Source: Actinomycetales bacterium (GTDB lineage: Bacteria; Actinomycetota; Actinomycetes; Actinomycetales; Cellulomonadaceae). From it: DNA of 64,000 nt. Below are positions 38,798 through 48,822 of this stretch, in pieces; position 1 is the first letter of the stretch, and every line of letters begins with the position of its first letter. The stretch covers positions 1 through 64,000 of the forward strand of contig JAHLLI010000016.1 in assembly GCA_020444245.1 (NCBI GenBank), written 5' to 3'. The translations under genes were made by a program, and so were the position numbers. The notes below the pieces were generated by a model, which did not search any database, was not told where the DNA came from, and saw nothing but the letters and a program-made list of their open reading frames with translations.

Positions 38798-39979
38798 GTG
38801 AGTCTCGGACTGGAGCTCCTGGCCGCCGGCGTCGTCGGTGTCGTCGTCGGCGTCGTCGCCATGCTCGCGTTCTGGTTCAGCGACCGCGACCAGCACGAGG
38901 TCGTGCCGCCGCCGCCGCCCGAGCTGGACGACGCCGCGACCGAGGTCCTCACCGTGCTGCGCTCGGCCTCCGTGGTGCTGCGCAGGGACGGCTCGGTGGT
39001 GCGGGCCAGCGCCGGTGCGCACGCGTTCGGGCTGGTGGCCGGCGACCGGATCGCGGCGGGCCCTGCGCACGAGCTCGTCGAGCAGGTGATCGCGGACGGC
39101 GAGACCAGGGACGCCGAGCTCGAGCTGCCCAGGGGGCGGTTCGGGCAGGGCACCCGGGTGGTCCAGCTCCGCGTCGCGCCCCTCGGGACGTCCCTCGTGC
39201 TGCTGCTCGCGGACGACCACACCGAGGCCAGGCGGGTCGAGGAGGTCCGGCGCGACTTCGTGGTGAACACCTCCCACGAGCTCAAGACCCCGATCGGCGC
39301 GATGTCGCTGCTCGCCGAGACGGTCGAGCAGGCGGCCGACGACCCCGAGACCGTGCGGCGCTTCGCGGTCCGGATCCAGACCGAGGCCGCGCGGCTGTCC
39401 GCCCTGGTGCAGGAGATCCTCGAGCTGTCCCGGCTGCAGGCCGGGGACTCGATGCTCGACGCCAGGGTGATCCCGGTCCGCGTCCTGATCTCCGACGCCG
39501 TCGACCGGGCCCGGACCGGAGCGGTCGCCAAGGAGATCGACATCCAGGTCGGCGAGGAGTCCGACGCCCGCGTCTGGGGTGACGCGGACCTGCTGGTCAC
39601 CGCGCTGCGGAACCTCATCGACAACGCCATCGCCTACTCCGAGCCCGGCACCCAGGTGGGGGTCGGGACGACGGTGCGCGACGGGGCGGTGGAGATCGCC
39701 GTGGTCGACCAGGGCATCGGCATCGCGCAGCAGGACCTGCCCCGGCTGTTCGAGCGGTTCTACCGGGTCGACCCGGCGCGGTCGCGCGACACCGGCGGCA
39801 CCGGGCTGGGACTCAGCATCGTCAAGCACGTCGTCGCCGACCACGGCGGCGAGGTCACCGTGTGGTCGGAGCAGGGCAAGGGCTCGACCTTCACCATCCG
39901 GCTGCCCCTGGTGGTGCCGGTGGCCGAGGACGAGCCCGCCGCACCGAACGCGGACCACGAAGAAGGAGTACGCCGATGA
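38798..39979 (+). CDS. senX3: Phosphate-sensing histidine kinase SenX3
   Basis: A 393-residue membrane sensor kinase. One N-terminal helix (about residues 4-26) is followed by a PAS-like region (45-140), the HisKA domain with phospho-His in NTSHELKTPIGAMS near residue 160, and the HATPase domain (NLIDNAIAYS, VDQGIGIAQQDLPRLFERF, GGTGLGLSIVKHV). Mycobacterial SenX3 has two N-terminal helices; only one is evident here. Divergent from phoU, it activates RegX3 when phosphate is low. The gene ends in ATGA overlap with regX3. Confidence 0.94.
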   Translation: MSLGLELLAAGVVGVVVGVVAMLAFWFSDRDQHEVVPPPPPELDDAATEVLTVLRSASVVLRRDGSVVRASAGAHAFGLVAGDRIAAGPAHELVEQVIADGETRDAELELPRGRFGQGTRVVQLRVAPLGTSLVLLLADDHTEARRVEEVRRDFVVNTSHELKTPIGAMSLLAETVEQAADDPETVRRFAVRIQTEAARLSALVQEILELSRLQAGDSMLDARVIPVRVLISDAVDRARTGAVAKEIDIQVGEESDARVWGDADLLVTALRNLIDNAIAYSEPGTQVGVGTTVRDGAVEIAVVDQGIGIAQQDLPRLFERFYRVDPARSRDTGGTGLGLSIVKHVVADHGGEVTVWSEQGKGSTFTIRLPLVVPVAEDEPAAPNADHEEGVRR

Positions 39980-40659
39980 CCCGCATCCTGGTGGTCGAGG
40001 ACGAGGAGTCCTATCGCGACCCCCTCGCCTACCTGCTGCGCAAGGAGGGCTTCGACGTCTCCCTCGCGGCGGACGGGCTCGCGGCGCTCGACGAGTTCGA
40101 CCGGGGCGGCGCGGACCTGGTGCTCCTCGACCTCATGCTGCCGGGGATGAGCGGCACCGACGTGTGCCGGACGCTGCGGGCCCGCAGCCAGGTGCCGGTC
40201 ATCATGCTCACCGCGAAGGACAGCGAGATCGACAAGGTCGTCGGCCTGGAGATCGGCGCGGACGACTACGTCACCAAGCCGTACTCCTCGCGCGAGCTGC
40301 TCGCCCGGATCCGCGCGGTGCTCCGGCGCCAGGTCGAGGCGCCCGCGGCTCCTGATGCGTCCATCGAGGTCAGCGGGGTCACGCTGGACCCCGAACGGCA
40401 CACCGTCGAGGTGGACGGCGAACCGACCGCGTTCCCGCTCAAGGAGTTCGAGCTGCTCGAGGTGCTGATGCGCAACGCGGGCCGGGTGCTGACCCGCGGC
40501 CAGCTCATCGACCGGGTGTGGGGCTCGGACTACGTCGGGGACACCAAGACGCTGGACGTCCACGTCAAGCGCATCCGCGCGAAGATCGAGCCCGACCCGG
40601 CCAACCCGGCCCGCCTGGTCACGGTGCGCGGCCTCGGCTACAAGATCGTCGACGACTGA
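39976..40659 (+). CDS. regX3: Response regulator RegX3 (OmpR/PhoB family)
   Basis: A 227-residue regulator. The receiver domain has the acidic pocket VEDEE, phospho-Asp in VLLLDLMLPGMSG near residue 52, and Lys in VTKPYSSREL near 101. The winged-helix DNA-binding domain includes FPLKEFELLEVLMRNAGRVLTR and KTLDVHVKRIRAKIE. The family binds direct repeats of GTTCACC; such repeats occur before phoU and pstS in this window. AAGGAG lies upstream of the ATG, which overlaps the senX3 stop. It is convergent with the chemotaxis-like gene only 17 bases away, with no hairpin between. Confidence 0.96.
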   Translation: MTRILVVEDEESYRDPLAYLLRKEGFDVSLAADGLAALDEFDRGGADLVLLDLMLPGMSGTDVCRTLRARSQVPVIMLTAKDSEIDKVVGLEIGADDYVTKPYSSRELLARIRAVLRRQVEAPAAPDASIEVSGVTLDPERHTVEVDGEPTAFPLKEFELLEVLMRNAGRVLTRGQLIDRVWGSDYVGDTKTLDVHVKRIRAKIEPDPANPARLVTVRGLGYKIVDD

Positions 40660-40676
40660 GCCCGGAACGCGTCGGC

Positions 40677-41621
40677 TCAGCCCTGCCGCATCGCGTCGAG
40701 CACTCGTCCCGACTCCACCCTCAGGACCTCGGCCATCTGGGCCAGGCCCTTGCCTGCGTCGTCGTCCCCGCCGTCGAGCGCTCCGGCGTCCACCGCCACT
40801 GCCACAGCACCGATCATCTGATCCATCTCGGACATCGTGCCGCCGAGGCGCTCTGCGGCGCCCCGGAGCGACGCCGTCGCCTCCTGGAGCGTGGCGACCT
40901 GGTCGGCGATGCGGTCGGTCGAGGTGGCCGTGGAGTCCGCGAGGGACTTCACCTCGGCCGCGACGACAGCGAAGCCTCGGCCCCGGTCGCCGGCACGCGC
41001 CGCCTCGATCGTCGCGTTGAGCGCGAGGAGCCGGGTCTGGTCGGCGACCGCGGCGATGAGGTCCACGACGGCGCCGATCTCCTTCGCCGTCCCGTCCAGG
41101 GCGCGGGCGTGCGCGAGGCTGCCCTCCGCCTCCCGCACGGCGCCGGTGGCCGAGAAGGCCAGGCTCGAGGCCGAGGCGCTCATCTCGACGGCGGCGGCCG
41201 CCAGCTGCTCGACCAAGGTCATCACGGTGTGCTCGAACGACTCGGCGGTGGCACGTCGGTGCTCGGCCGCGGCAGCGATCTCCCGCTGGGCGGCGCCGAG
41301 CCGGTCTCGTGCGTCGTTGATCGTCGCGGCTCCGGCGCGGAAGACCCCGGTCATGCCGGTCGTCAGGAAGGCGCGGTGGTGCCGCCCCTCGGCCGAGGCT
41401 GCGAGCGAGGCCGTGGACTCCCTGACGAACGCATCGATCCGGTCCAGGGCGCCGTTGACGGCGGTGCGGGTCGCGACGAGCTCGTGGTCGGCCGCCGCGC
41501 CCTCGACGGGGGCCATCCGTGCCTCGAGGTTGCCGCGCGCGACGGCCTCGGCGACCCGGTGGATCTCGGCGAGGGCCGCGCGCGCCGGGTCGGGCCGCGC
41601 CTCGCGCTGCCGGCGCCTCAT
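40677..41621 (-). CDS. Soluble methyl-accepting chemotaxis-type signalling protein
   Basis: A 314-residue protein without membrane segments. An N-terminal HAMP-like helical region ([22 protein letters not shown]...) is followed by the MCP signalling hairpin, whose tip reads [39 protein letters not shown] near residues 200-238. The tip matches the conserved receptor region that binds CheW and CheA. It overlaps the upstream PAS gene by four bases (ATGA). Together they resemble an Aer aerotaxis receptor split in two proteins and without a membrane anchor. No che or flagellar genes are in the window. Confidence 0.85.
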   Translation of the reverse strand: MRRRQREARPDPARAALAEIHRVAEAVARGNLEARMAPVEGAAADHELVATRTAVNGALDRIDAFVRESTASLAASAEGRHHRAFLTTGMTGVFRAGAATINDARDRLGAAQREIAAAAEHRRATAESFEHTVMTLVEQLAAAAVEMSASASSLAFSATGAVREAEGSLAHARALDGTAKEIGAVVDLIAAVADQTRLLALNATIEAARAGDRGRGFAVVAAEVKSLADSTATSTDRIADQVATLQEATASLRGAAERLGGTMSEMDQMIGAVAVAVDAGALDGGDDDAGKGLAQMAEVLRVESGRVLDAMRQG

Positions 41622-42157
41622 GCCGCCGCTCCGGCCAGTGACCAGACGAACTCGTCGTAGCTCTGACCACGGGCCGCGAGGTCGGCGGTGAGCTGGGCCG
41701 ACGACGCGGCGATCGCCTCCTTCGGCGAGCCGTGGCGCTTCTCGATGTCGACCAGGCGCCGGTAGAGCTGCTCGATCGTGGCGACCGCCGCCCGGTCCGG
41801 CACGCGGCGGTTGGAGTGGTACCCCACCAGCGTCCCGCGCTCGTCGAGCGACGGGGTGACGTGGGCGAGCACCCAGTAGTGCGCGCCGTCCGCCGCAAGG
41901 TTCACGACGTAGGCGAACATCTCGTCGCCCGCCTCGAGCGTCTCCCACAGCAGGGCGAAGATGCACCGAGGCATCGCGGGGTGCCGGATGATGTTGTGCG
42001 GCTTGCCGATGACCTCGTCCTCGTCGAAGGCCGAGACCCGGAGGAAGACGTCGTTGGCGTAGGTCAACCGACCCTTGAGGTCGGTCTTCGAGACGATCAG
42101 CTCGTCGGGTGCGAAGGTCCGCTCGACGCCGGTCGGTCGGACTGCTGAGCGGATCAT
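41618..42157 (-). CDS. Aer-like PAS domain protein, probable FAD redox/oxygen sensor
   Basis: A 179-residue protein made of one PAS domain plus a C-terminal helix. It follows the FAD-binding PAS of Escherichia coli Aer closely: [23 protein letters not shown], then the diagnostic [14 protein letters not shown] (the Arg-His pair important for FAD in Aer) and [23 protein letters not shown]. The tail ([17 protein letters not shown]) may contact the MCP partner encoded next. ATG 42157 has GGGAGGAC upstream; the frame extends 34 codons further without support. It sits between regX3 and pstS, on the opposite strand. Confidence 0.85.
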   Translation of the reverse strand: MIRSAVRPTGVERTFAPDELIVSKTDLKGRLTYANDVFLRVSAFDEDEVIGKPHNIIRHPAMPRCIFALLWETLEAGDEMFAYVVNLAADGAHYWVLAHVTPSLDERGTLVGYHSNRRVPDRAAVATIEQLYRRLVDIEKRHGSPKEAIAASSAQLTADLAARGQSYDEFVWSLAGAAA

Positions 42158-42291
42158 GGGGTCCTCCCGGTCGACGGCTCTGCGACGGGGGTACAGATCG
42201 TCGCGATCGCCGGCGACTTGAGGAGTAGGTGCCGGAGTCTGCGAGGGTCTGCGCCCCATCGCCTCGGGGCGGACCCAACTCGTCTCGCCCT

Positions 42292-42313
42292 GTTCACCGT
42301 CCGTTCACCGCCC
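42292..42313 (+). promoter_or_regulatory. Pho box of the pst operon
   Basis: Two GTTCACC half-sites at 42292-42298 and 42303-42309 with the exact 11-base period of PhoP/RegX3 direct-repeat boxes. A TAGCGT hexamer at 42341-42346 is a suitable -10, placing the box over or just upstream of the -35 position, as for activated Pho promoters. The pstS GTG follows 53 bases later. Confidence 0.8.
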
Positions 42314-42398
42314 CTGGGCCTCCGGGTCACCGGTGGTCCCTAGCGTCGGGACCAGCCCCGGGCACCCGCCTGGGCGGATCTCGACAGGACGGAACACT

Positions 42399-43532
42399 GT
42401 GAAGCTCAACCGACAGGGCCGGCTGGCTGGTGCCACCGCGCTCATGGGTGCGCTCGCGCTGACCCTCGCAGCGTGTGGTTCGGACAACAACACCCCCGCG
42501 GCCGGCGACAGCAGCTCGGACACCTCCTCCTCGAGCTCGAGCGCCGCCATGGCGCTGAGCGGCGAGCTCGTCGGCGCCGGATCCTCGGCCCAGGAGAAGG
42601 CGATGGACGCCTGGCGCGCCGGGTTCCAGAACGCCAACGCCGACGTCACGGTCAGCTACGACCCGATCGGCTCGGGCGGCGGCCGGACGAAGTTCATCTC
42701 CGGCGCCACCGACTTCGCCGGCTCGGACGCCGCGCTCAGCGGTGACGAGCTCACCCAGGCTGACGCGCGCTGCGCCCCCGGCACCGCCGTCGACCTGCCG
42801 GTCTACATCTCCCCGATCGCGGTCGTGTACAACCTGCCGAGCGTGCCGGACCTCCAGCTCTCCCCGGAGACGATGGCCAAGATCTTCGACGGCAAGATCA
42901 CGACGTGGGACGACGCCGCGCTGAAGGCCGACAACCCCGACGCCACGCTGCCCTCGTCGCCGATCGTGGTGGTGCACCGCTCCGACGAGTCGGGCACGAC
43001 GAAGAACTTCACCGACTACCTCGCGCAGGCTGCCGGTGGCGCGTGGCCGTACGACGCCAGCGGTGACTGGCCGACCGACGGCGGCCAGTCCGCCCAGGGC
43101 ACCTCGGGCATCATCCAGACCGTCCAGGGCGCCGAGGGCACGATCAGCTACGCCGACGCCTCGCAGGCCGGCTCGCTGGGCGTCGCCAAGGTGAAGGTCG
43201 GCGACAAGTACGTCGCCTACAGCGCCGAGGGCGCTGCGGCCGTGGTCGCCGACTCCCCGCGCGACACGAGCCGTGCCGCCGGTGACATCGTGGTCGACAT
43301 CAACCGCAAGACCACCGACCCGTCGCACTACCCGCTGGTGCTGCTCTCGTACCAGATCGCCTGCACCAGCTACTCCGACGCCGGCAAGGCCGACATGGTC
43401 AAGCAGTGGCTGACCTGGGTCTCCAGCGCGGACGGCCAGACGGCCGGCTCGGACGCCTCGGGCTCGGCCCCGATCTCCGACGCGCTGCGCGCCGACATCC
43501 AGAAGACGATCGACATGATCGCCGCGGGCTGA
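42399..43532 (+). CDS. pstS: Phosphate-binding lipoprotein of the Pst system
   Basis: A 377-residue high-affinity phosphate-binding protein. Lipobox LAAC gives a lipidated Cys26, then a Ser/Asp-rich linker. Binding-site loops are visible: GAGSSAQEKAMDAW near 62-75, DPIGSGGGRTKFISGATDFAGSDA near 88-111, and VVVHRSDESGTTKNFTDYL near 190-208. Normal length. GTG 42399 follows an AGGA element. The gene heads pstSCAB behind a Pho box; a hairpin separates it from pstC. Confidence 0.95.
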   Translation: MKLNRQGRLAGATALMGALALTLAACGSDNNTPAAGDSSSDTSSSSSSAAMALSGELVGAGSSAQEKAMDAWRAGFQNANADVTVSYDPIGSGGGRTKFISGATDFAGSDAALSGDELTQADARCAPGTAVDLPVYISPIAVVYNLPSVPDLQLSPETMAKIFDGKITTWDDAALKADNPDATLPSSPIVVVHRSDESGTTKNFTDYLAQAAGGAWPYDASGDWPTDGGQSAQGTSGIIQTVQGAEGTISYADASQAGSLGVAKVKVGDKYVAYSAEGAAAVVADSPRDTSRAAGDIVVDINRKTTDPSHYPLVLLSYQIACTSYSDAGKADMVKQWLTWVSSADGQTAGSDASGSAPISDALRADIQKTIDMIAAG

Positions 43533-43549
43533 CCGTCGGATGACCAGCA

Positions 43550-43588
43550 GGCGTGGCCGGCCCTACCCTGCGTAGGGTCGGCCACGCC
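43550..43588 (+). terminator. Intercistronic hairpin between pstS and pstC
   Basis: A 17-bp stem with one G-T pair (arms 43550-43566 and 43572-43588, loop CCTGC), starting 18 bases after the pstS stop. Likely gives more PstS than membrane subunits by partial termination or 3' protection. Confidence 0.75.
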
Positions 43589-43615
43589 CGTCCTCACAGA
43601 CTCGGAGCGATCCAG

Positions 43616-44608
43616 GTGACCACGACCACGGCCCGTCCCCCCGACGGGGTCGAAGCACTGCGCAAGAAGCGGAGCTCGGGGATCGGCAGCGGCCTGTTCG
43701 CGGGCCTGTCGACCGGCTCGGGCGCCCTGATCCTGGTGGTCCTCGCTGCGGTCGCTGCCTTCCTCCTCATCCAGGCGTGGCCGGCCCTCACGGCGGACCC
43801 GGCCGACCTGAACGCCGGCGTCGCGTGGTTCCCCGCGGACACCTCGTTGCTGCAGTTCGTCGGCCCGCTGGTGTTCGGCACGCTGCTGGCCGCAGCGCTG
43901 GCCCTGGCGATGGCGACCCCGGTGGCGATCGGCATCGCCCTGTTCATCTCGCACTACGCCCCGCGCCGGTTCGCGTCGGGCCTCGGCTACCTCATCGACC
44001 TGCTGGCGGCCATCCCGAGCGTGGTCTACGGCCTGTGGGGCGTGCAGGTGCTGGTGGGGGAGAACGGCATCGGTCAGCCCGTCCAGCAGATCCTCAACGA
44101 CGTGCTCGGCTTCATCCCGCTGTTCGCGGGGACCCCGGCCCGTCCGGCGCGGAGCCTGTTCATCGCGTCCATGGTGCTGGCGGTGATGATCCTGCCGATC
44201 ATCACCGCGGTGTCCCGCGAGGTGTTCCTGCAGACCCCCCGGCTGCACGAGGAGGCCTCGCTGGCCCTGGGCGCCACCCGGTGGGAGATGATCCGGATGG
44301 CCGTCCTGCCGTTCGGGCGCTCCGGTGTGGTCTCGGCCGCGATGCTCGGTCTGGGCCGCGCGCTCGGCGAGACGATGGCCGTCCTGATGATCCTGTCACC
44401 GGGGATGACGTACAGCTGGCACGTCCTGGAGGCGGGCAAGCAGCAGACCATCGCGGCGAACATCGCCGCGCAGTTCCCCGAGGCGAACCCGCTCGGGGTC
44501 AACACGCTGATCGCCACCGGCCTCGCGCTGTTCGTCATCACCCTGGCCGTCAACATGCTGGCGCGCTGGATCGTCTCGCGCCGCGCCGAGTTCTCGGGAG
44601 CCAACTGA
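43616..44608 (+). CDS. pstC: Phosphate ABC transporter permease PstC
   Basis: A 330-residue inner-membrane subunit with six predicted helices. The coupling loop reads PRLHEEASLALGATRWEMIRMAVLPFGRSG near residues 203-232. It forms the channel with PstA. GTG 43616 has GGAG about nine bases upstream; the frame is open back to 43553, through the hairpin, which argues for the later start. pstA starts one base after its stop. Confidence 0.94.
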   Translation: MTTTTARPPDGVEALRKKRSSGIGSGLFAGLSTGSGALILVVLAAVAAFLLIQAWPALTADPADLNAGVAWFPADTSLLQFVGPLVFGTLLAAALALAMATPVAIGIALFISHYAPRRFASGLGYLIDLLAAIPSVVYGLWGVQVLVGENGIGQPVQQILNDVLGFIPLFAGTPARPARSLFIASMVLAVMILPIITAVSREVFLQTPRLHEEASLALGATRWEMIRMAVLPFGRSGVVSAAMLGLGRALGETMAVLMILSPGMTYSWHVLEAGKQQTIAANIAAQFPEANPLGVNTLIATGLALFVITLAVNMLARWIVSRRAEFSGAN

Positions 44609-44609
44609 C

Positions 44610-45560
44610 ATGGCCGTCTCGACCGCGACCCCCACGGCGGCGCCGGCTTTCCAGCTCGAGGGTGTCGGCACGCGGCGCAGGGTCGTCAACGGCGTGATGA
44701 CCGTGCTGGTGGTCCTCGCCTTCGTGCTTGCGATGACCCCGCTGATCTCGGTCACCTGGTCGGTGATCGCCGAGGGGTTCAAGCAGCTCTCGCCGTACTT
44801 CCTCACCCACTCGATGCGGGGCGTGGTGGGCGGCGCGGAGACCGGCGGCATCTACCACGCGATGCTCGGCACGGTGCTCATCACCCTGGCCGCGACGGTG
44901 ATCAGCGTCCCGATCGGCCTGTTCGCCGCGGTCTACCTCGTCGAGTACGGCAAGGGCCCGCTGGCGCGATGGGTGACGTTCTTCGTCGACGTGATGACCG
45001 GCATCCCCTCGATCGTCGCAGGTCTGTTCGCCTACGCCCTCTTCGCGGTGCTGCTGGGACCCAGCGCCAAGTTCGGCCTGATCGGTGCGGTCGCCCTCTC
45101 GGTGCTCATGACACCCGTGGTGGTGCGGTCCAGCGAGGAGATGCTCCGCCTGGTGCCCAACGAGCTGCGCGAGGCCGCCCTGGCCCTCGGGGTGCCCAAG
45201 TGGCTGACGGTCGTCAAGGTCGTGCTGCGCACCGCGGTCGCCGGGCTGACCACCGGCGTGATGATCGCCATCGCGCGGGTGATCGGCGAGACCGCGCCGC
45301 TGCTGCTCACGGTGGGGTTCACGGACTCGATCAACCGGAATCTGTTCGAGGGCCGGATGATGACGCTCCCGGTGTTCATCTACTCCTCCTGGCACAAGGG
45401 CTACGTGCCGTGCAACGCGGGCGACCTCGCGTGCAACACGAACATCAACTTCGAGCGCGCCTGGGCCGCGGCGCTGACCCTGATCGTGATCGTCATGCTG
45501 CTGAACCTGGTGGCCCGCCTGATCGCTCGATTCTTCGCCCCCAAGACCGGAACGCACTGA
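44610..45560 (+). CDS. pstA: Phosphate ABC transporter permease PstA
   Basis: A 316-residue inner-membrane subunit with six predicted helices and the coupling loop [30 protein letters not shown] near residues 184-213. A periplasmic segment near the C-terminus contains two cysteines ([17 protein letters not shown]), which could form a disulfide. It pairs with PstC. Confidence 0.94.
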   Translation: MAVSTATPTAAPAFQLEGVGTRRRVVNGVMTVLVVLAFVLAMTPLISVTWSVIAEGFKQLSPYFLTHSMRGVVGGAETGGIYHAMLGTVLITLAATVISVPIGLFAAVYLVEYGKGPLARWVTFFVDVMTGIPSIVAGLFAYALFAVLLGPSAKFGLIGAVALSVLMTPVVVRSSEEMLRLVPNELREAALALGVPKWLTVVKVVLRTAVAGLTTGVMIAIARVIGETAPLLLTVGFTDSINRNLFEGRMMTLPVFIYSSWHKGYVPCNAGDLACNTNINFERAWAAALTLIVIVMLLNLVARLIARFFAPKTGTH

Positions 45561-45570
45561 CAGGACACCG

Positions 45571-46350
45571 ATGGCACAGCGGATCGACGTCAAGGACCTC
45601 AACATCTACTACGGCTCGTTCCTGGCCGTGGCGGACGTGAGCATGCACATCGCGCCCCGCGCCGTCACGGCGCTCATCGGGCCGTCCGGGTGCGGCAAGT
45701 CCACCTTCCTGCGCACCCTGAACCGGATGCACGAGGTGATCCCCGGCACGCGTGTCGAGGGCACCGTCGCGGTCGAGGGCGTCAACCTGTACGGCAGCGA
45801 CGTGGATCCCGTGGCCGTGCGCCGGCACATCGGCATGGTGTTCCAGCGCCCCAACCCGTTCCCGACCATGTCGATCGCGGACAACGTGCTCGCCGGCGTC
45901 AAGCTCAACAACCGGCGGATGTCCAAGTCGGACGCCGCCGACCTCGTCGAGGAGTCGCTGGTCGGCGCGAACCTGTGGAACGAGGTCAAGGACCGCCTCG
46001 AGAAGCCCGGGTCGTCACTCTCCGGCGGCCAGCAGCAGCGGCTGTGCATCGCGCGCGCGATCGCCGTCAAGCCCCAGATCCTGCTCATGGACGAGCCCTG
46101 CTCGGCCCTGGACCCGATCTCCACGCTGGCGATCGAGGACCTCATGCAGGAGCTCAAGGACGAGTACACGATCGTCATCGTCACGCACAACATGCAGCAG
46201 GCCGCGCGCGTGAGCGAGCAGACCGCGTTCTTCAACATCGAGGGCACCGGCAAGCCGGGCCGCCTCATCGAGATGGACGACACCCGGACGATGTTCTCCT
46301 CGCCCGCCAAGCAGGAGACCGAGGACTACATCTCCGGCCGCTTCGGCTGA
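45571..46350 (+). CDS. pstB: Phosphate ABC transporter ATPase PstB
   Basis: A 259-residue ATPase. Walker [10 protein letters not shown] near residues 32-40, signature [17 protein letters not shown] near 150-166, Walker [14 protein letters not shown] near 170-182, and switch His in [17 protein letters not shown]. The segment [15 protein letters not shown] is diagnostic for PstB. Last gene of pstSCAB. Confidence 0.97.
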   Translation: MAQRIDVKDLNIYYGSFLAVADVSMHIAPRAVTALIGPSGCGKSTFLRTLNRMHEVIPGTRVEGTVAVEGVNLYGSDVDPVAVRRHIGMVFQRPNPFPTMSIADNVLAGVKLNNRRMSKSDAADLVEESLVGANLWNEVKDRLEKPGSSLSGGQQQRLCIARAIAVKPQILLMDEPCSALDPISTLAIEDLMQELKDEYTIVIVTHNMQQAARVSEQTAFFNIEGTGKPGRLIEMDDTRTMFSSPAKQETEDYISGRFG

Positions 46351-46375
46351 GGCGGCGGTTCGTGCCTACGGCGGT

Positions 46376-46846
46376 TCAGGGCTGCGGCACGAGGGTGGCG
46401 TAGTCCGGCAGCGTCCCGTCGAGCACCGGGACCTGCAGCGACGCGCTGCCCGCCACGTCCGAGTCGATCGAGAGCTCGACCAGGGCGCCGGGCGCGGCCG
46501 GGACCGAAGCCAGGTCGATCGTGGTGTGCTGCGGCCCGATGAGCGTCGTCGAGTGCGCCTCGACGGGGACCGCCGTGGGCGAGGCCGGCAGACCGATCTT
46601 CACGGTCATGGCCTGGTCGCCGTTGTTCGTCAGCGCGCCGATCAGCGTGCCGGGGTCGTTCTCGGCGGCGGTCAGGACCAGCAGGTTGTCCGCCTGCAGG
46701 CTGCCCAGGGTCAGGTCGACACCGTCCGACGCGGGGTAGTTGACGATCTCCGACGGGGCGATCCCGCACCCCGCGAGTGCGGCGGCGGACGCGAGCGTGG
46801 CGGCGGCGAGAAGGCGGCGGCGGCCGCGCGATGGGGTGCGGGTCAC
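46376..46846 (-). CDS. Putative lipoprotein of unknown function
   Basis: A 156-residue protein with a Tat/Sec-like charged start ([10 protein letters not shown]), a hydrophobic stretch and lipobox LAGC giving Cys27. The rest is predicted beta-rich, with a pattern ([29 protein letters not shown] broken over residues 50-80) suggesting an immunoglobulin-like fold. No domain is recognised. GTG 46846 has AGGAGA upstream. It lies convergent to pstB (25 bases) and divergent from carD; a TAGGCT hexamer on the minus strand at 46886-46881 may be its -10. Confidence 0.72.
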   Translation of the reverse strand: MTRTPSRGRRRLLAAATLASAAALAGCGIAPSEIVNYPASDGVDLTLGSLQADNLLVLTAAENDPGTLIGALTNNGDQAMTVKIGLPASPTAVPVEAHSTTLIGPQHTTIDLASVPAAPGALVELSIDSDVAGSASLQVPVLDGTLPDYATLVPQP

Positions 46847-47025
46847 GGTCTCTCCTGGGTCCCTGGGCGTGCTGCGCGTCAGCCTAGTGGCAGGCCGCTT
46901 CGCGGGCCCGTCGGGTCGGTGGACGAGGCGTGCAGACGGGCGCCCGGTCGGCGCCGGCCGCTTCCACGGCGCCCTGACCAGCGCAAACGGGTGGTCCGAG
47001 GGTCCGAACCCGGCCGACGGCATGG

Positions 47026-47031
47026 TAGGAT
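47026..47031 (+). promoter_or_regulatory. -10 element of carD
   Basis: TAGGAT, close to consensus, gives a leader of about 22 bases that includes the AAAGGGGA ribosome site before the carD ATG. The -35 is weak. Confidence 0.5.
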
Positions 47032-47059
47032 GGGCCTCCGCGAAAGGGGACGCCTACAC

Positions 47060-47542
47060 ATGACCTTCACCGTCGGCGAGACCGTTGTCTACCCGCACCA
47101 CGGCGCAGCACTCATCGAAGAGATCAAGACCAGGACGATTCGCGGCGAGGAGAAGCAGTACCTCAAGCTGAAGGTCGCCCAGGGCGACCTGACCATCGAG
47201 GTCCCCGCAGAGAACGTGGACCTGGTCGGCGTGCGCGACGTGGTCGGCGCCGAGGGGCTCGAGCAGGTCTTCGACGTCCTGCGGGCGCCGTACACCGAGG
47301 AGCCCACCAACTGGTCGCGCCGCTACAAGGCCAACCTCGAGAAGCTCGCCTCGGGCGATGTCATCAAGGTCGCCGAGGTCGTCCGCGATCTCTCCCGCCG
47401 GGACGCCGACCGCGGCCTGTCCGCCGGTGAGAAGCGGATGCTCGCCAAGGCCCGCCAGATCCTGGTGTCCGAGCTCGCACTGGCCGAGCACACCGAGGAG
47501 GACAAGGCCGAGGCGATCCTCGACGAGGTCCTCGCTTCCTGA
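47060..47542 (+). CDS. carD: CarD-family RNA polymerase-binding transcription factor
   Basis: A 160-residue essential-type actinobacterial regulator that stabilises open complexes, notably at rRNA promoters. The N-terminal Tudor-like RNA polymerase-interacting domain ([23 protein letters not shown]...) is followed by the helical DNA-binding domain, with the conserved wedge tryptophan in [18 protein letters not shown] near residue 85. Followed by ispD after 33 bases, the common actinobacterial order carD-ispD-ispF. Confidence 0.96.
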   Translation: MTFTVGETVVYPHHGAALIEEIKTRTIRGEEKQYLKLKVAQGDLTIEVPAENVDLVGVRDVVGAEGLEQVFDVLRAPYTEEPTNWSRRYKANLEKLASGDVIKVAEVVRDLSRRDADRGLSAGEKRMLAKARQILVSELALAEHTEEDKAEAILDEVLAS

Positions 47543-47575
47543 CCCGGCTCACGGGCTGCGGACAGGCTGGCTGAG

Positions 47576-48313
47576 GTGAGCGTCGCCGCGGTGCTCGTCG
47601 CCGCCGGCAGCGGATCCCGGCTCGGGCAGCAGCTCCCCAAGGCGCTCGTCGCGCTCGGCGGCGAACCGATCGTCGCTCGCGCCGCGCGAGGGCTGGCCGC
47701 CGCGTTCGCGGGCCTCGGGGAGCCGCTGGCCGTGCTCGTCGTCACCGCCCCGCCGGCGCACCTCACGGCGGTCTCGGAGGCCGTCGAGCGGCTCGGACTG
47801 CCCGTGCCGGTCGTCGTCGTCGCCGGCGGTGCCACACGCCAGGGATCCGTCGCGGCCGCGCTCGCCGCGCTCGGCCCCTATCCCGACGCCGACGTCGTGC
47901 TCGTGCACGACGCGGCGCGTCCGGGTGTGCCCGCTGCCGTGGTCGAGCGCGTGGTGGACGCCGTGCGGTCCGGTCACGGCGCGGTGGTCCCGGCCGTTCG
48001 GGTCGCCGACACGATCAAGCGCGTCGGCCCGGGGACCGGCGGAACCGAGCCCGTCCTCGAGACGGTGCACCGCGAAGCGCTGCGCGCGGTGCAGACGCCG
48101 CAGGGCTTCGCCAGGGCGCTGCTGGAGCGGGCCCACGAGGCCGCCGCCGCGCACGCCGCCGACGAGTCCGTGGCCGCGTCCGACGACGCCGGCCTGGTCG
48201 AGCTGCTCGGCGAGGCGGTGTGGGTCGTCGCGGGTGACGAGCGGGCCGCCAAGATCACCACGGCGCGCGACCTCGCCGTGGCCGAGGCGCTGCTGGGCCG
48301 GGAGGAGCGATGA
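47576..48313 (+). CDS. ispD: 2-C-methyl-D-erythritol 4-phosphate cytidylyltransferase
   Basis: Third step of the MEP isoprenoid pathway, using CTP. The 245-residue protein has the nucleotide-binding [19 protein letters not shown] near residues 6-24, [13 protein letters not shown] near 84-96, [12 protein letters not shown] near 107-118 and [12 protein letters not shown] near 169-180. The ispF ATG overlaps its stop (ATGA). Confidence 0.96.
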   Translation: MSVAAVLVAAGSGSRLGQQLPKALVALGGEPIVARAARGLAAAFAGLGEPLAVLVVTAPPAHLTAVSEAVERLGLPVPVVVVAGGATRQGSVAAALAALGPYPDADVVLVHDAARPGVPAAVVERVVDAVRSGHGAVVPAVRVADTIKRVGPGTGGTEPVLETVHREALRAVQTPQGFARALLERAHEAAAAHAADESVAASDDAGLVELLGEAVWVVAGDERAAKITTARDLAVAEALLGREER

Positions 48314-48795
48314 CGACACCGCGCACCGGGATCGGTGTCGACGTGCACGCCTTCGCACCAGAGGGCTCGGACCGGCCGATGTGGCTGGCCGGGTTGCACT
48401 GGCCGGGTCAGACGGGCCTGGCCGGGCACTCCGACGCGGACGTGGCCGCGCACGCCGCCGCCGACGCGCTGCTGTCCGCCGCCGGTGTGGGAGACCTGGG
48501 CTCGGTGTTCGGCACGTCCGACCCGCGATGGTCCGGGGCTTCCGGTGCCGCGCTGCTGGGCGAGGCGGCCCGCGTGGTGCGCGCGGCCGGGTTCGAGATC
48601 GGCAACGTCGCGGTCCAGGTGATCGGGGTCCGGCCGCGCCTCGGGCCGCGGCGCGCCGAGGCGGCCGCGGCGTTGTCCGAGGCGTGCGGGGCGCCGGTCA
48701 GCGTGTCGGCGACCACCACCGACGGTCTCGGCCTCACCGGCCGCGGGGAGGGCGTCGCGGCGATCGCGACCGCGCTGGTCGTGCCGAGGAGCTGA
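48310..48795 (+). CDS. ispF: 2-C-methyl-D-erythritol 2,4-cyclodiphosphate synthase
   Basis: Cyclises CDP-methylerythritol 2-phosphate in the MEP pathway. The 161-residue protein has the zinc ligands in GIGVDVHAF (Asp and His, near residues 8-16), [17 protein letters not shown] near 39-55, and the CDP-binding [20 protein letters not shown] near the C-terminus. Coupled to ispD. Confidence 0.96.
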   Translation: MTTPRTGIGVDVHAFAPEGSDRPMWLAGLHWPGQTGLAGHSDADVAAHAAADALLSAAGVGDLGSVFGTSDPRWSGASGAALLGEAARVVRAAGFEIGNVAVQVIGVRPRLGPRRAEAAAALSEACGAPVSVSATTTDGLGLTGRGEGVAAIATALVVPRS

Positions 48796-48822
48796 CCGGC
48801 GGTCGACGGCCGCTCGCGTGCG

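Noticed and set aside
40660-40676. Terminator between convergent regX3 and the MCP gene.
   Set aside because: Only 17 bases separate the stops and no hairpin is visible.
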